Notes: generated from the letters alone by a model not told the origin. 64,000 bases of DNA from Perkinsela sp. pyNocScin1 (GCA_964019655.1 CAXHTR010000001.1:744001-808000), one strand, 5' to 3'; counted from the stretch's first letter, positions 37,269-46,195 are shown. Program-made: numbers and translations.

Positions 37269-38046
37269 GTAAGAATGGAGAAAATGTAGAGAACACAACG
37301 TATGAAAGAAACGAAAGCATGAAAGTTGAGCTCGTGAAGCAATATAATGCTATGAGGAGAAAGTCTTTCGCTTCTCGGTCATTCGATTGGTAGTCATATC
37401 TTTGATCTTTCGCTAAAGTTTCTGAATGAAAAGAAGAAATTGATTGTTCAGAGCTGTTATTTCACTCACTAAGCTATGAACTCCTATCCTATAAGGCAGG
37501 AGCATACATTTATTTTTCTGTTCCATCAATCAATGTCGGCCTTTTGATTGACGGCTTGTCCCATTCCATCAGATTCAATTTGCATTGAAAATAGTGCTGT
37601 GGCCATTCGGCTCATGCACAACAACTTGTTGAATAACCACGAACCTTTGATGAGCTGACTTTCACATTCCATCAATACCCTTTCACCTAAATTTTCAAGC
37701 CATATTTTACCCCATTTCTCGAAATGATAAAATCTATCACTGGATCGACGCACCTGATCTAATGTTTGAAGGGAATCAAATAGCCTTGCGCCCAAAACAT
37801 GTCTTGCCGCAAAATGCCCTCTGCTGGTACATGACATGCCCTCTGCTTACTAATTGTGCAACTGACGCACAAGTCACCTCACTTACTGCTTCTACATTCA
37901 AAGATCCAATAAAATTAAAAAATAGAACAGCACGCTCATTCCTCAGTCGATTCCTACCCTCTGCCTTACCTTATCAATGTAACGGATTCCCTCCTTCAAT
38001 ATATCAATATCATCTCATGTATACTATAATACTTCGATCGGCCTGC
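37269..38046 (-). other. intergenic region with one possible small gene
   Basis: Except for the frame at 37526-37837, nothing is recognised in these 778 bases. The 3' side is AT-rich. Confidence 0.4.
37526..37837 (-). CDS. possible small hypothetical protein, 103 aa
   Basis: An ATG-started frame in the array direction between the PIWI and DnaJ genes. It contains a plausible amphipathic region (FYHFEKWGKIWLENLGERVLM, positions near 36-56) and no low-complexity bias. No family recognised. The acceptor upstream (AAGCAG) is weak. It may be a real small gene or chance. Confidence 0.35.
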   Translation of the reverse strand: MSCTSRGHFAARHVLGARLFDSLQTLDQVRRSSDRFYHFEKWGKIWLENLGERVLMECESQLIKGSWLFNKLLCMSRMATALFSMQIESDGMGQAVNQKADID

Positions 38047-41000
38047 TTAGAGGTAGTACGGGATCTGGCGCAGGGAGAGCGGCGCGTTCGGCTTGGCTGC
38101 GCTCGAGGTCCCGTGGAAGAACGCGAGCTTGCTCGCGCACTGCATGACGAAGGGGACCTTGATGGAGCCCGGCCAGTTCGTGTACATCCAGCAGAGCGAG
38201 TACGTCAGGTTCTGGATCGTGTCGATCGAGAGGCCGCCGGCGGAGAGCACGAAGTACTTGATCGGGCGCGACGTCGCGAGCGTGCTGTCGACGGAGATCT
38301 GCGAGAAAGAGTTCTCGGTGTGCTCGATGACGTGCCCGCGCGGGATGTTGTGCCACTCGGCGCGGCCGCCGCGGTTCTGCGCGCTCGTATAGCGGTCGTG
38401 CACGCGCTTCTGAACAACGAGGAAAATCAGATCGATGCCCTTGCCCTCGAGGAACGTCTTGCACCCGGCCATCTCTCCCGTGCGCACGCGGTCCATCATG
38501 CTGTCGCCGACACCATCGCGATAGATAACGACGCGCTTGATGTCTGAGTCTTTCACGATAACGTCGAACACTTCATACAAGAACTCCTCGAGCGTGAGCA
38601 TCTCGGACTCGACGACGACGGGGCGGTTGCCGCGCGTGTCCTCCTCGGCGGAGGCCGCGCCGGCCATGCGCTGCTTGGAGACCTGCATGTCCGTGTTGCT
38701 GAGGTGGAGCCATTTGCCCGCTGGGGTGTGGTACCAAGCGACGAAGCCGCTGAGGTTGCGGCGGCAGTTCTCGAAGTTGCCACCCTCGCTGGACTGCGTG
38801 CGGCGGTCTGTGTAGATGTCGTAGCCGATGTAGAGCGTGCCGCCGTTGACGACCTCAGGCGTGTTGCCAGCGAGGTCGACGTGCCAGAGCGGCGTGCCGA
38901 GCTTCGCGGTGATGTTCTTGGCGATGTTGTGCACGTACGGGCCAGCCGTGCGCGCCTTGCTCATCTTGTCGTAGTCGACGAACTGCGAGACGATGCCGCG
39001 CTCGCCGAGGGCGCACTTGAGCGTCGCGTAGGTGTCCTGGCCCTCGTTGCTGTGACCGTTGCTGAGCACGCAGATGACGAGAATGCGCGCGCCGGCCTTG
39101 ACCTGCTCCTCGATGGCGGGCGCCGAGATGGAGCCGAGGCAGTTCGCGATGAAGTCGGGGTCGTTCTCGGTGCCGTCGACGTACTGGACGTCGCCCTTCT
39201 GCATCCACACGCCGCGGATTTTTTCGTTAATATCCAAAATCTGGCGCGAGAGGTCGCGCGCGCGGGAGCCCCACGCAAACACAATGTACTCCGTGCGCTC
39301 CTCGTCGAAGCGGATGTTCATGGTCTGCATGGCGAAGTCGGAGTGCGGGCGCAGCGTCTCCTTCGTGCCGGCGATGCGGACCTTGACGGGGCGCATCTCC
39401 TTCGGGGAGACTTTTTCGAGCTCAGCGCAGCGGATGTCGAGGCCGTACACAGAGAGAAGCTTGCGCGATGACTCCGTGCCGAACTGCTTGACGAGGCCCA
39501 TGCACTCGCTCTGGAGCTCGGAGGGCATCTTGGAGCAGCGCGACGGGAGGTGGCGGCGCGCCTCGGAGCTGAGCTGGTCGACGAGCACGAACTCGGGCAC
39601 GAGCTTGGTGCGGCCGTCGCGGTCGCCCCAGAGCATCGGCTGGTTCGCGTCCTTGGCGATGAGGCCGTAGCTCTCCTTGTAGTAGTCCGCGAAGGTGATC
39701 GTGCGCGAGCTCTTGAGCTCGAAGGTCGAGTTGATGGTCGTGTCGCGGTCGATCTTGTAGACAATGTAGTTGCGCTTCTTCGTGCCGTAGGTCGTCATCA
39801 CGCGCGTGCCCTGGAGGGAGAGCGGGCCGTTCTTGCGCATGAAGTCGAGCGCCGTCATGCGCGCCTCGACGTGGGTCCGCGGGTGGACGATGAGCACGAC
39901 GCGGTCGCCGGTCACCTGGAACGTCGCGAAGTAGCCTGGCACAATGATCATGTCGCGGTAGACGCGCTGGCGGCCGTAGTCGCAGTACATCTTGCCCGTG
40001 CGGCGGAGCCCGAAGGACTCGAGGATCTTGGACAGCACGTGGCTGTAGATCTGCATCGTCTGCGCCTCGTTCGTGAGCGGGTCGAGCTGGAGCACGGACA
40101 TGTCCTCCTTGCGCAGGTTCACCGAAGTGCTGAACGAGCCGATGGTGATGACGCGGTTCAGGGGCTCCTCGAGCTTGTCGCTGATGTCCTCGGCGCAGTA
40201 GAAAATGGCGCCGGAGATGATGATGTCGAGGCTCTTGAAAACGTCCTTCCCGAGGATCTGGCGCAGGTACATGGACATGAGCTTCTTGCGCTGGATCTCG
40301 GACATGGTGTCGTTCTTCTCGACGATGCACGGGTACTGGTAGACCTTGGCGGCCTGCATCGTGATGCCGACAGCGTTCCACGAGGCTGTGCCGCACTTGG
40401 CGCGCTTGCGGAGGGCATCGCGCTCGCTCGCCATCAGCTCCTTGCGGACCTGCGAGTCCGTCTGGCTCCAGTAGCGGTCCCAGCAGCCGGTGCAGTACTT
40501 CTTGTCCGGGATGTCCTTGTGCTCGCCGACAGACGTCTCACGGCCGCAGCCGTCGCATCGAGCCTGGACGCAGCCGAGGAAGGGAACGTTATTGTCGGAA
40601 CCACCTCCACCACGGCCGCCGCCGAAGCCGCGTCCACCGCGATCGCCGCCGCGCCCACCGCGGAAGTCCGGGCGGGGGCCGCGGTCGTCGAAGCGTCCGC
40701 GCTTGTTGTCCTGGCCGTAGTTGTCCTCGCGCCCGCGGTGGCGATCGTCGCGTCGGTCGTCGCGTCTATCGTCTCTGCGGTAGTCGTCGCGGCGCTCATC
40801 GCGTCGGTCGTCGCGGCGGTAGTCGTCACGGCGTCCGTAGAAGTCGTCGCGGCGGTCGTCCCGGCGGTAGTCTTCTCGGCGGTCATCGCGTCGATCGTCG
40901 CGGCGGTGGTCGTCACGGCGAGAGTAGTGGTCGTCGCGGCGGTCATCGCGTCGGTCGTCACGGCGGTGGTCGTCGCGGCGGTAATTGTCACGGCGGTCAT

Positions 41001-41097
41001 CGCGTCGGTCGTCTCGGCGGTCATCACGACGATCGTCACGGCGGTCATCGCGTCGGTCGTCACGGGAGTCGTGTCCGTAGTCGCGGTTGTAACTCAT
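38047..41097 (-). CDS. Argonaute/PIWI protein with RDD repeats, RGG box and zinc motif, 1016 aa
   Basis: Residues 5-125 are about 30 RDD/RRDD repeats; 145-166 is an RGG box; 181-205 has CDGCG...YCTGCW, a two-CxxC zinc motif. A PAZ domain (about 360-505, with DYYKESYGLIAKDANQPML as in PIWI proteins), a MID region with Y690, K694 and Q705 for 5'-phosphate binding, and a PIWI domain (about 745-1005) follow. Catalytic positions are D760 (IGYDIYTD), a possible E finger near 830-838, and D861 (YRDG); the final His (PTHY in PIWI) is K947 (RPIKY). Slicing may be lost. It should bind small RNAs; kinetoplastid AGO1 also carries an N-terminal RGG box. ATG follows TTCCCTAG and a second AG. Confidence 0.88.
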   Translation of the reverse strand: MSYNRDYGHDSRDDRRDDRRDDRRDDRRDDRRDDRRDNYRRDDHRRDDRRDDRRDDHYSRRDDHRRDDRRDDRREDYRRDDRRDDFYGRRDDYRRDDRRDERRDDYRRDDRRDDRRDDRHRGREDNYGQDNKRGRFDDRGPRPDFRGGRGGDRGGRGFGGGRGGGGSDNNVPFLGCVQARCDGCGRETSVGEHKDIPDKKYCTGCWDRYWSQTDSQVRKELMASERDALRKRAKCGTASWNAVGITMQAAKVYQYPCIVEKNDTMSEIQRKKLMSMYLRQILGKDVFKSLDIIISGAIFYCAEDISDKLEEPLNRVITIGSFSTSVNLRKEDMSVLQLDPLTNEAQTMQIYSHVLSKILESFGLRRTGKMYCDYGRQRVYRDMIIVPGYFATFQVTGDRVVLIVHPRTHVEARMTALDFMRKNGPLSLQGTRVMTTYGTKKRNYIVYKIDRDTTINSTFELKSSRTITFADYYKESYGLIAKDANQPMLWGDRDGRTKLVPEFVLVDQLSSEARRHLPSRCSKMPSELQSECMGLVKQFGTESSRKLLSVYGLDIRCAELEKVSPKEMRPVKVRIAGTKETLRPHSDFAMQTMNIRFDEERTEYIVFAWGSRARDLSRQILDINEKIRGVWMQKGDVQYVDGTENDPDFIANCLGSISAPAIEEQVKAGARILVICVLSNGHSNEGQDTYATLKCALGERGIVSQFVDYDKMSKARTAGPYVHNIAKNITAKLGTPLWHVDLAGNTPEVVNGGTLYIGYDIYTDRRTQSSEGGNFENCRRNLSGFVAWYHTPAGKWLHLSNTDMQVSKQRMAGAASAEEDTRGNRPVVVESEMLTLEEFLYEVFDVIVKDSDIKRVVIYRDGVGDSMMDRVRTGEMAGCKTFLEGKGIDLIFLVVQKRVHDRYTSAQNRGGRAEWHNIPRGHVIEHTENSFSQISVDSTLATSRPIKYFVLSAGGLSIDTIQNLTYSLCWMYTNWPGSIKVPFVMQCASKLAFFHGTSSAAKPNAPLSLRQIPYYL
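38047..41097 (+). other. antisense open frames over the PIWI gene (not genes)
   Basis: Long plus-strand frames (for example 39550-41166) oppose the PIWI gene because the GC-rich RGA/CGR codons and RDD repeats contain few antisense stops. They translate to low-complexity Ala/Val/Arg sequence and are not considered coding. Confidence 0.6.
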
Positions 41098-41434
41098 AGT
41101 AGAATAGCTAAGATTTTTCTAGGGAATAAGCGTAGGGGGGTTCTTTGGGATATAACAAATGTTTAAAGTAGAGGGGGTTGTGCGTTCGCTACTTTCGAAG
41201 CGTGTACTTTTTCCTCATCTTTTGATATTACAAGCCCATATTATTATTATATTAAATAAGGTCCCTGACCTTATTTTGAGCCCAAAAAGTGTTGCCTAGC
41301 CCCGTTTCCAGTTTTATGAAACCGCATCTGGCCCCAAAATGTTTTCATATACTAGGGATTCTTACAGGTCTTCTCTGAAGAACCGGGTGACTGACCCCGA
41401 AAGTTCCCATCGGCCGCGTCACCTTAAAGTCTCC
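41098..41434 (-). other. spacer upstream of PIWI gene, with hairpin
   Basis: Contains the acceptor tract just before 41097 and a perfect 10-bp inverted repeat (AAATAAGGTC-CCT-GACCTTATTT) at 41255-41277. No gene seen. Confidence 0.5.
41255..41277. repeat. perfect hairpin, 10-bp stem, 3-nt loop
   Basis: AAATAAGGTC at 41255-41264 and its exact reverse complement at 41268-41277 with a CCT loop. It lies between the LRR 3' end and the PIWI start. Confidence 0.7.
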
Positions 41435-42793
41435 CTAATCTCTCACTGTGATATTCTGAATCGGATTCCCCCCGTATTTAAGCCCAAACTGTGTGGGAAC
41501 GCCGTACAGATTCTCTATCCTGTTGTTCGAAATATCGATTGCTGCAAGATGCGATACTCTTTCAAAAGATATGTCCCCTGCAAAGCGATTTCCGGCTGCA
41601 CTGATCATGCGCAGACCGCGCGGTAACTTTGATAGGTCGATGGACCCCGAAAATTGATTCCCAGCGATGCGGAAATCAATCAGATCCCGCGGCAGCCGCG
41701 TAAAGTCGACTTCCCTCGTAAAGCGATTGTCTGCAATACCGAAGAAACGCATGGTCGCAGGTAGCTCTGCGGTCTCGAGCGTCCCTTCAAATCGATTCGT
41801 GCTAATCTCGAGCTGATTAATTTCGTTTGGTAAGTCCTTGAAGGCAAAGGTCCCGGTGTACTCGCCCTTCTCCAGGCTCACATTCTGTAGTGCTCGCGGA
41901 AGTGCCGCCACCTCGATGGTGTCCCCGAATGAGATCATTTCAATGTGCATGTGCGTGAGCGTTTTTGGTAAGCTTTTTAATGAGAAATTCCCTTTGAGCG
42001 GATTGTAACCAATGACGAGCTCTTCGAGGTTGTCGGGCAGCGAATCCACGTCAAACTCCCCACGCATTGCGTTGTGCTCAATGTGAAAAAATTTAAACGT
42101 CTCTGGGACGTTCGCAAAGCGGATGCCCCCGGTGATCGCGTTGTGGCCGAGATCAATGTCCTCGAGGCACGGGCTGAGCGCCGTGAGATCGATTTCCCCG
42201 TAAAATTTGTTGTGGTGCGCGTGGACCTGCAGGAGGGGCGCTGGCAAGCGTGTCAGGTCGACGGACCCCGTAAACTCGTTGTTCGAAAAGTCGAGGACAT
42301 CGAGCTTTGTCGGTAAGGTTTTCCACTCGATAGTCCCCCCAAGGTTGTTCTTATTAATGATAAAGTGCCTGAGGTTCTTCGGAAGCTTTTCGGTCTCAAG
42401 CGACCCCTGGAAGTTGTTCCCTTGGATTCCAAGTTCTTCTAAAGCGGATGGCAGGTCGCCAGCGCTGAAAGTCCCGTTGAGCGCGTTGTGGTCAAGGAAG
42501 ACGGCCTCGGCTGTGTCAGGCAGGTATGATAAATTGATGCAGCCCATGATCCCGGATTCTTCGGCGCCCTCATCCTCATTATCGAGGTGCACCTCAGTGA
42601 CGTTATGGTCGATGTCGAGCTTCAGACAGGTCCACTGCTCGATGTCGAGGAAGTTGCCGTGGTCGTCGGTGAACTGCGACTTGTTTTTGGTCCCACCGAT
42701 AAAGGCCTCCATGCAGGATTGGGTGGACATGAGCGCCGGGTCGAGCCGGCCCAGGGCTGCATCGGCACATAAAAAAAAGATTGTGGAAAGCAT
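41435..42793 (-). CDS. secreted LRR protein, 452 aa
   Basis: The leader MLSTIFFLCAD is followed by AALGRLDPALMSTQSCMEAF. The cap is DIEQWTCLKLD, with only one cysteine, displaced. About 15 LRRs of 23 residues follow (NNEFTGSVDLTRLPAPL, GNQFSGSIDLSKLPRGL, NNLGGTIEWKTLPTKL). An acidic loop (LDNEDEGAEESG) separates cap and repeats. The ATG is preceded by CTTACTAGCTCCTAA, with AG eight bases before the start. It lies directly upstream of PIWI in the array. One of the three longest LRR proteins here. Confidence 0.85.
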   Translation of the reverse strand: MLSTIFFLCADAALGRLDPALMSTQSCMEAFIGGTKNKSQFTDDHGNFLDIEQWTCLKLDIDHNVTEVHLDNEDEGAEESGIMGCINLSYLPDTAEAVFLDHNALNGTFSAGDLPSALEELGIQGNNFQGSLETEKLPKNLRHFIINKNNLGGTIEWKTLPTKLDVLDFSNNEFTGSVDLTRLPAPLLQVHAHHNKFYGEIDLTALSPCLEDIDLGHNAITGGIRFANVPETFKFFHIEHNAMRGEFDVDSLPDNLEELVIGYNPLKGNFSLKSLPKTLTHMHIEMISFGDTIEVAALPRALQNVSLEKGEYTGTFAFKDLPNEINQLEISTNRFEGTLETAELPATMRFFGIADNRFTREVDFTRLPRDLIDFRIAGNQFSGSIDLSKLPRGLRMISAAGNRFAGDISFERVSHLAAIDISNNRIENLYGVPTQFGLKYGGNPIQNITVRD

Positions 42794-42994
42794 TTAGGAG
42801 CTAGTAAGATTTTACGCAATATGGAAAAAAATTGCATGCATTGCTCTTCTGAGCGAAGTGGAAGGTCTGTTGTTAAAGATCTGCCCGATGAGATTTTCCG
42901 CACAAAACTATAAATGAACTTTATCCCTTCGAAAAGCATACATTACCCCAATGGTTTCGGCTGCCCATGCCCTGGCTTTTCAACTTTTAATTCT

Positions 42995-43756
42995 TCAGCA
43001 ATGCCGCCGATCAATCTCATTGACCACATCTGCACATTCATAAAAGAAGTGCGAGCTCGATGTGAACAAAGCGAGCCCGTGGTCGATCTCCAAGTGCGGC
43101 GACTCGCTTGCGTGGCCTATATTGACGACTTTCGGCTTTTTCTTGCCCCTGCAACTGAGACCGATGTACTCCAAAGCCCGAGGGAGCAAAGCCCAGTCGA
43201 TGTAGCTCGGACCTATGCGCCAGCTCCGGATTTGCAGGATTCGGAGCTTTGTGGGTAGCGCTGTGAGGTACAAGGGGCTCGGAGGAGATGCCCACGTCGA
43301 GTTGATGAGATGGAGCTCCTCAAGGCTAACTGGCAGCTGCCGCAGGTCGATGGGAGTGACCGGCTTTAAAAGTCCCACTGAAGCGCAGTCCATCAGGTAT
43401 AAATACTCAAGATCTCTCGGTAGCGAAGTGGATGGGTAGCCATCGAGTAAATAAAGGTTCAGGAAGTGGATGACTTTCACGCTGTTCGGAAGCCAGTTCA
43501 TATCGATATCACGACCGTACCCTGGTCTACACATCATAATAAATCGAGTGACACGGCCATTCGTGCATTTTACGCCAGTCCAGGTGCATATTTCAGTCTT
43601 TTCTATATTTTGAATGCCAAAGTACCTTCTCACAGAATACTGAATATTCCCTTTGTTCCGAGGATCCAGGACTGCGTTGTGCAACAGCTGCGTTTGCATT
43701 GCATGTTCTACTGGTGCAAGCTGCGCATCTGCACAGGTAAGCAGAATATGGAGCAT
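42995..43756 (-). CDS. short LRR protein, second subfamily, 253 aa
   Basis: The leader MLHILLTCAD is followed by a helical segment and a cysteine cap (EICTWTGVKC). Irregular LRRs follow (VIHFLNLYLLDGYPSTSLPRDLEYLYLMD, about residues 95-123; LRQLPVSLEELHLINS; LTALPTKLRILQIRS; ALLPRALEYIGLSC). The loops lack the usual N-x-F-x-G pattern, so the repeats are more degenerate than in other members. The C-terminal 40 residues are not LRR. Probably secreted. Confidence 0.72.
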   Translation of the reverse strand: MLHILLTCADAQLAPVEHAMQTQLLHNAVLDPRNKGNIQYSVRRYFGIQNIEKTEICTWTGVKCTNGRVTRFIMMCRPGYGRDIDMNWLPNSVKVIHFLNLYLLDGYPSTSLPRDLEYLYLMDCASVGLLKPVTPIDLRQLPVSLEELHLINSTWASPPSPLYLTALPTKLRILQIRSWRIGPSYIDWALLPRALEYIGLSCRGKKKPKVVNIGHASESPHLEIDHGLALFTSSSHFFYECADVVNEIDRRHC

Positions 43757-43988
43757 ACGTATTCAAGTAAATGGTGCATGTAGGAATGGTGTTTATCTTC
43801 ATTCACTTATCTTCTGTACTACTTAGTAGGAGGTAGAAGCGAACTTCGAATGAAAGATAGTCAAACTTTGATAGATCTCAGGTACAGGCGGAATAGAGGC
43901 TATTCACTGCAGCCCCACAAACCGATGTCGCTAAGCTTTCTCTTGGTAACTTTCGTTCGGCCACATTCCCATGAAGAATTCTTTCAAT

Positions 43989-44333
43989 CTATCGCTTTGT
44001 GCTCAAAAGGCGGATTTCCTCACTGACCTTCCCGATGATAGCAATGTACGGCTTCCCGTCCTCGCCGATACGCTTCTCGCAGATGCACCGCGTCACGCTG
44101 CCGTTCGACACGTCCTTGCGTATGGCCGGGACCTCCTGCTTCGAGCCATTCAGCGTGATCGCGGCATTGCTCCCCTTCGTCATGGAGTCGGCAGCCTGCT
44201 GGATATCGGTGGAGACCTCGCGGATGGTGCCCATGGGCTTCTGCGCTTCCAGGCCCTGGAACTCGCCGTCGGCGTTGATGAGCGTCCAGTCGTCGTCGAG
44301 GTACCCTGGGGATAGGCGGATGTCGATGTTCAT
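43989..44333 (-). CDS. hypothetical protein, 114 aa
   Basis: A compact soluble protein starting MNIDIRLSPGYLDDDWTLIN with a central predicted helix (TIREVSTDIQQAADSMTKG) and ending RLLSTKR. A segment TRCICEKRIGEDGKPYIAIIG looks like a beta hairpin. No family recognised. Its ATG, codon use and place between two same-strand genes support a real gene. Confidence 0.6.
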   Translation of the reverse strand: MNIDIRLSPGYLDDDWTLINADGEFQGLEAQKPMGTIREVSTDIQQAADSMTKGSNAAITLNGSKQEVPAIRKDVSNGSVTRCICEKRIGEDGKPYIAIIGKVSEEIRLLSTKR

Positions 44334-44414
44334 TTCGTTTATACAATTTGAGAAATTACTAAGTAACTTATCAACCTTTGGATACTAATGACTTCTCGAA
44401 CGCACAGTCCAACG

Positions 44415-45170
44415 CTACGCCCCATTTAAGGCGCCATTGGATTCTGAATGATACACACACCGCTTTCCCTCGAATTTCTTGCTCTCGATGAGGCCCTCGA
44501 CAGTGTTCAAGTCGTACTTGAGGGTTTGCCATCCCACTTGCTTCTCCCGCTCTCTCGTGCGCTTATTCTCAGCAATATCTTTGACTGTCACCTCGCGCAC
44601 ATCTTGAACGCACTGCTCGCACTCGAGCGCGTTCAGCGCCTTCGTCATATGATGGTTGATCCACAAAATGTTGAAACCGCACATTCCGAGCCCGACCTTG
44701 AAAAGCGGAAGCGACAGGTACATGCTCAAGCAGCTGATTGGGACGCGAAACAGTCTCGCGCGCTGGTTCTTGATCAAACCATACGCTGCGTTGACGAGAA
44801 GGCCGAACCCAAAGGAGGTGACGAGGGTTACATTTGTGTGGACTCTGTCGTACACGCGCCTGCCACCGGCGCCCTGATGCGAGGCGCCGAGCATCAAAGA
44901 CTGCCGAAATTTGCCGTAGCGCACGTTGCCGTTCTCCAGCTCCGCCGTGTCGACGAAAACATTGTCATCGAAGACTTCAACAGCAGACTTACAGCTCAGA
45001 AACTCAGACAGGGAGGGAACATGGAGATACTTGAACGTTTTGCTACTTACACGACTGCAGTCGGCCGCAATGCGCGCCTTGTACTTCTCGTCCAGCGGCT
45101 GCTGCTTGGCAGCTATCTGCGTCAGCGCAGAGTAGAAGCCCTGCGGATTGGAGCTGAACAGTGCGTCCAT
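44415..45170 (-). CDS. hypothetical membrane protein with two hydrophobic segments, 251 aa
   Basis: A hydrophilic N-terminal half is followed by two likely membrane helices (about 115-136, VTLVTSFGFGLLVNAAYGL; about 143-172, PISCLSMYLSLPLFKVGLGM). Then comes a Cys-containing helix (NALECEQCVQDVREV) and a basic C-terminal tail. No family identified. The hairpin-like pair of helices would suit an organelle membrane protein, but that is inference. Confidence 0.6.
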   Translation of the reverse strand: MDALFSSNPQGFYSALTQIAAKQQPLDEKYKARIAADCSRVSSKTFKYLHVPSLSEFLSCKSAVEVFDDNVFVDTAELENGNVRYGKFRQSLMLGASHQGAGGRRVYDRVHTNVTLVTSFGFGLLVNAAYGLIKNQRARLFRVPISCLSMYLSLPLFKVGLGMCGFNILWINHHMTKALNALECEQCVQDVREVTVKDIAENKRTREREKQVGWQTLKYDLNTVEGLIESKKFEGKRCVYHSESNGALNGA

Positions 45171-45277
45171 CCTAAATTAGGAATATCAAGAAAAAAATGA
45201 ATTCTACTCATTTATAATTAATTTTTCTTAAGAGAAACGCATTACGTTGCAAGTATACAATTGTACAATTCGTCTTT

Positions 45278-46195
45278 TCAGTTGTGTACCGTAAACCCAT
45301 CGTCCTTGTCTATCGAATAGACTGCAAAGTGCGCTCGCATCTCGAGCATCTGCTCACTCTTTGCCTCATGCCACCGCCCCGGTGACCGCACCTGCGCATT
45401 CGCCACGCGACAGCTCCAGTGCACTGTGCCTACGCCATCGAGCGAGACGAAGCTCTGCTGCGCATTTTCACTATTTGCGCTTTCACCTGCGTCAGCCCTG
45501 ACGTAGGGCGCCCGGTACAGGGCAATGCCACAGCCGTTTCGCGCGTTGATAAGCTCTGGGAAGGAGTGCTGAAGAATTTTGTTGAATGCGTACTGGGCCT
45601 CGCTCTTCTGCTCTTTGCGCTTGGCTGGTGGGGACTGCGCAGGTGCCACTGGCTTCTGCGACCACGCCATCCCACAGTCGAGGATGCAGACGGGTACAGA
45701 TGTCGTATCTGCAGGAAATAGATCTGTTTTCGAGAGATCGCTGAGCACGCGCTCGGCGTCAGTGGCATCTAAGCACTCAATGACCTCGCAGCGCGAGGTG
45801 ACACGCTCCATCCACGCCATGAAGCGCCGCTCCTCCTGCTCGGGCGATTCTTGGGGACGTGCGGCGAAGTCGCGCTGCGCGTAGGCCCGCGTGTACGCGG
45901 TCTCGAGTAGGTGGACGAAGCGCTGGATCGGGAACATATCGCCGATCTGAATGTAGAACACCGCTGGCGTCGGTTTTTCTTGTGATTGTGACGCTTCTTG
46001 CGCTTCAGCCGCAGCGATGCACGCGCTCGCAGCGACTTTGAGGGCAAACTCTGTCTTCCCCGCGCACCCGGGGCCGGTCACTGCGAGCACTTCGCCTTGG
46101 TGCAGGACCATGGGGATCGGGTCTTCGATGCTGCGCTTGAGCCGCATACGTCTGAGGAAGGCAAAGCTGGTCTCGCCAGTCGTCTTTTGGTCCAT
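45278..46195 (-). CDS. RAD51-family recombinase paralogue, 305 aa
   Basis: The protein begins its ATPase core with HQGEVLAVTGPGCAGKTEFAL; Walker A GPGCAGKT is at 41-48. A Walker B-like strand (SVPVCILDC, about 158-166) follows, and a C-terminal strand pair (GTVHWSCRVANAQ, EMRAHFAVYSIDKDDGFTV) matches the end of RecA-fold paralogues such as XRCC2/RAD51D. It lacks the N-terminal helix-hairpin-helix domain of RAD51 itself. Likely assists homologous recombination. Which paralogue it is cannot be settled. Confidence 0.65.
   Translation of the reverse strand: MDQKTTGETSFAFLRRMRLKRSIEDPIPMVLHQGEVLAVTGPGCAGKTEFALKVAASACIAAAEAQEASQSQEKPTPAVFYIQIGDMFPIQRFVHLLETAYTRAYAQRDFAARPQESPEQEERRFMAWMERVTSRCEVIECLDATDAERVLSDLSKTDLFPADTTSVPVCILDCGMAWSQKPVAPAQSPPAKRKEQKSEAQYAFNKILQHSFPELINARNGCGIALYRAPYVRADAGESANSENAQQSFVSLDGVGTVHWSCRVANAQVRSPGRWHEAKSEQMLEMRAHFAVYSIDKDDGFTVHN

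Noticed and set aside
39550-41166. A 538-codon plus-strand frame antisense to the PIWI gene
   Set aside because: It is the mirror of GC-rich Arg/Asp codons; the translation is low-complexity Ala/Val and runs against the array.
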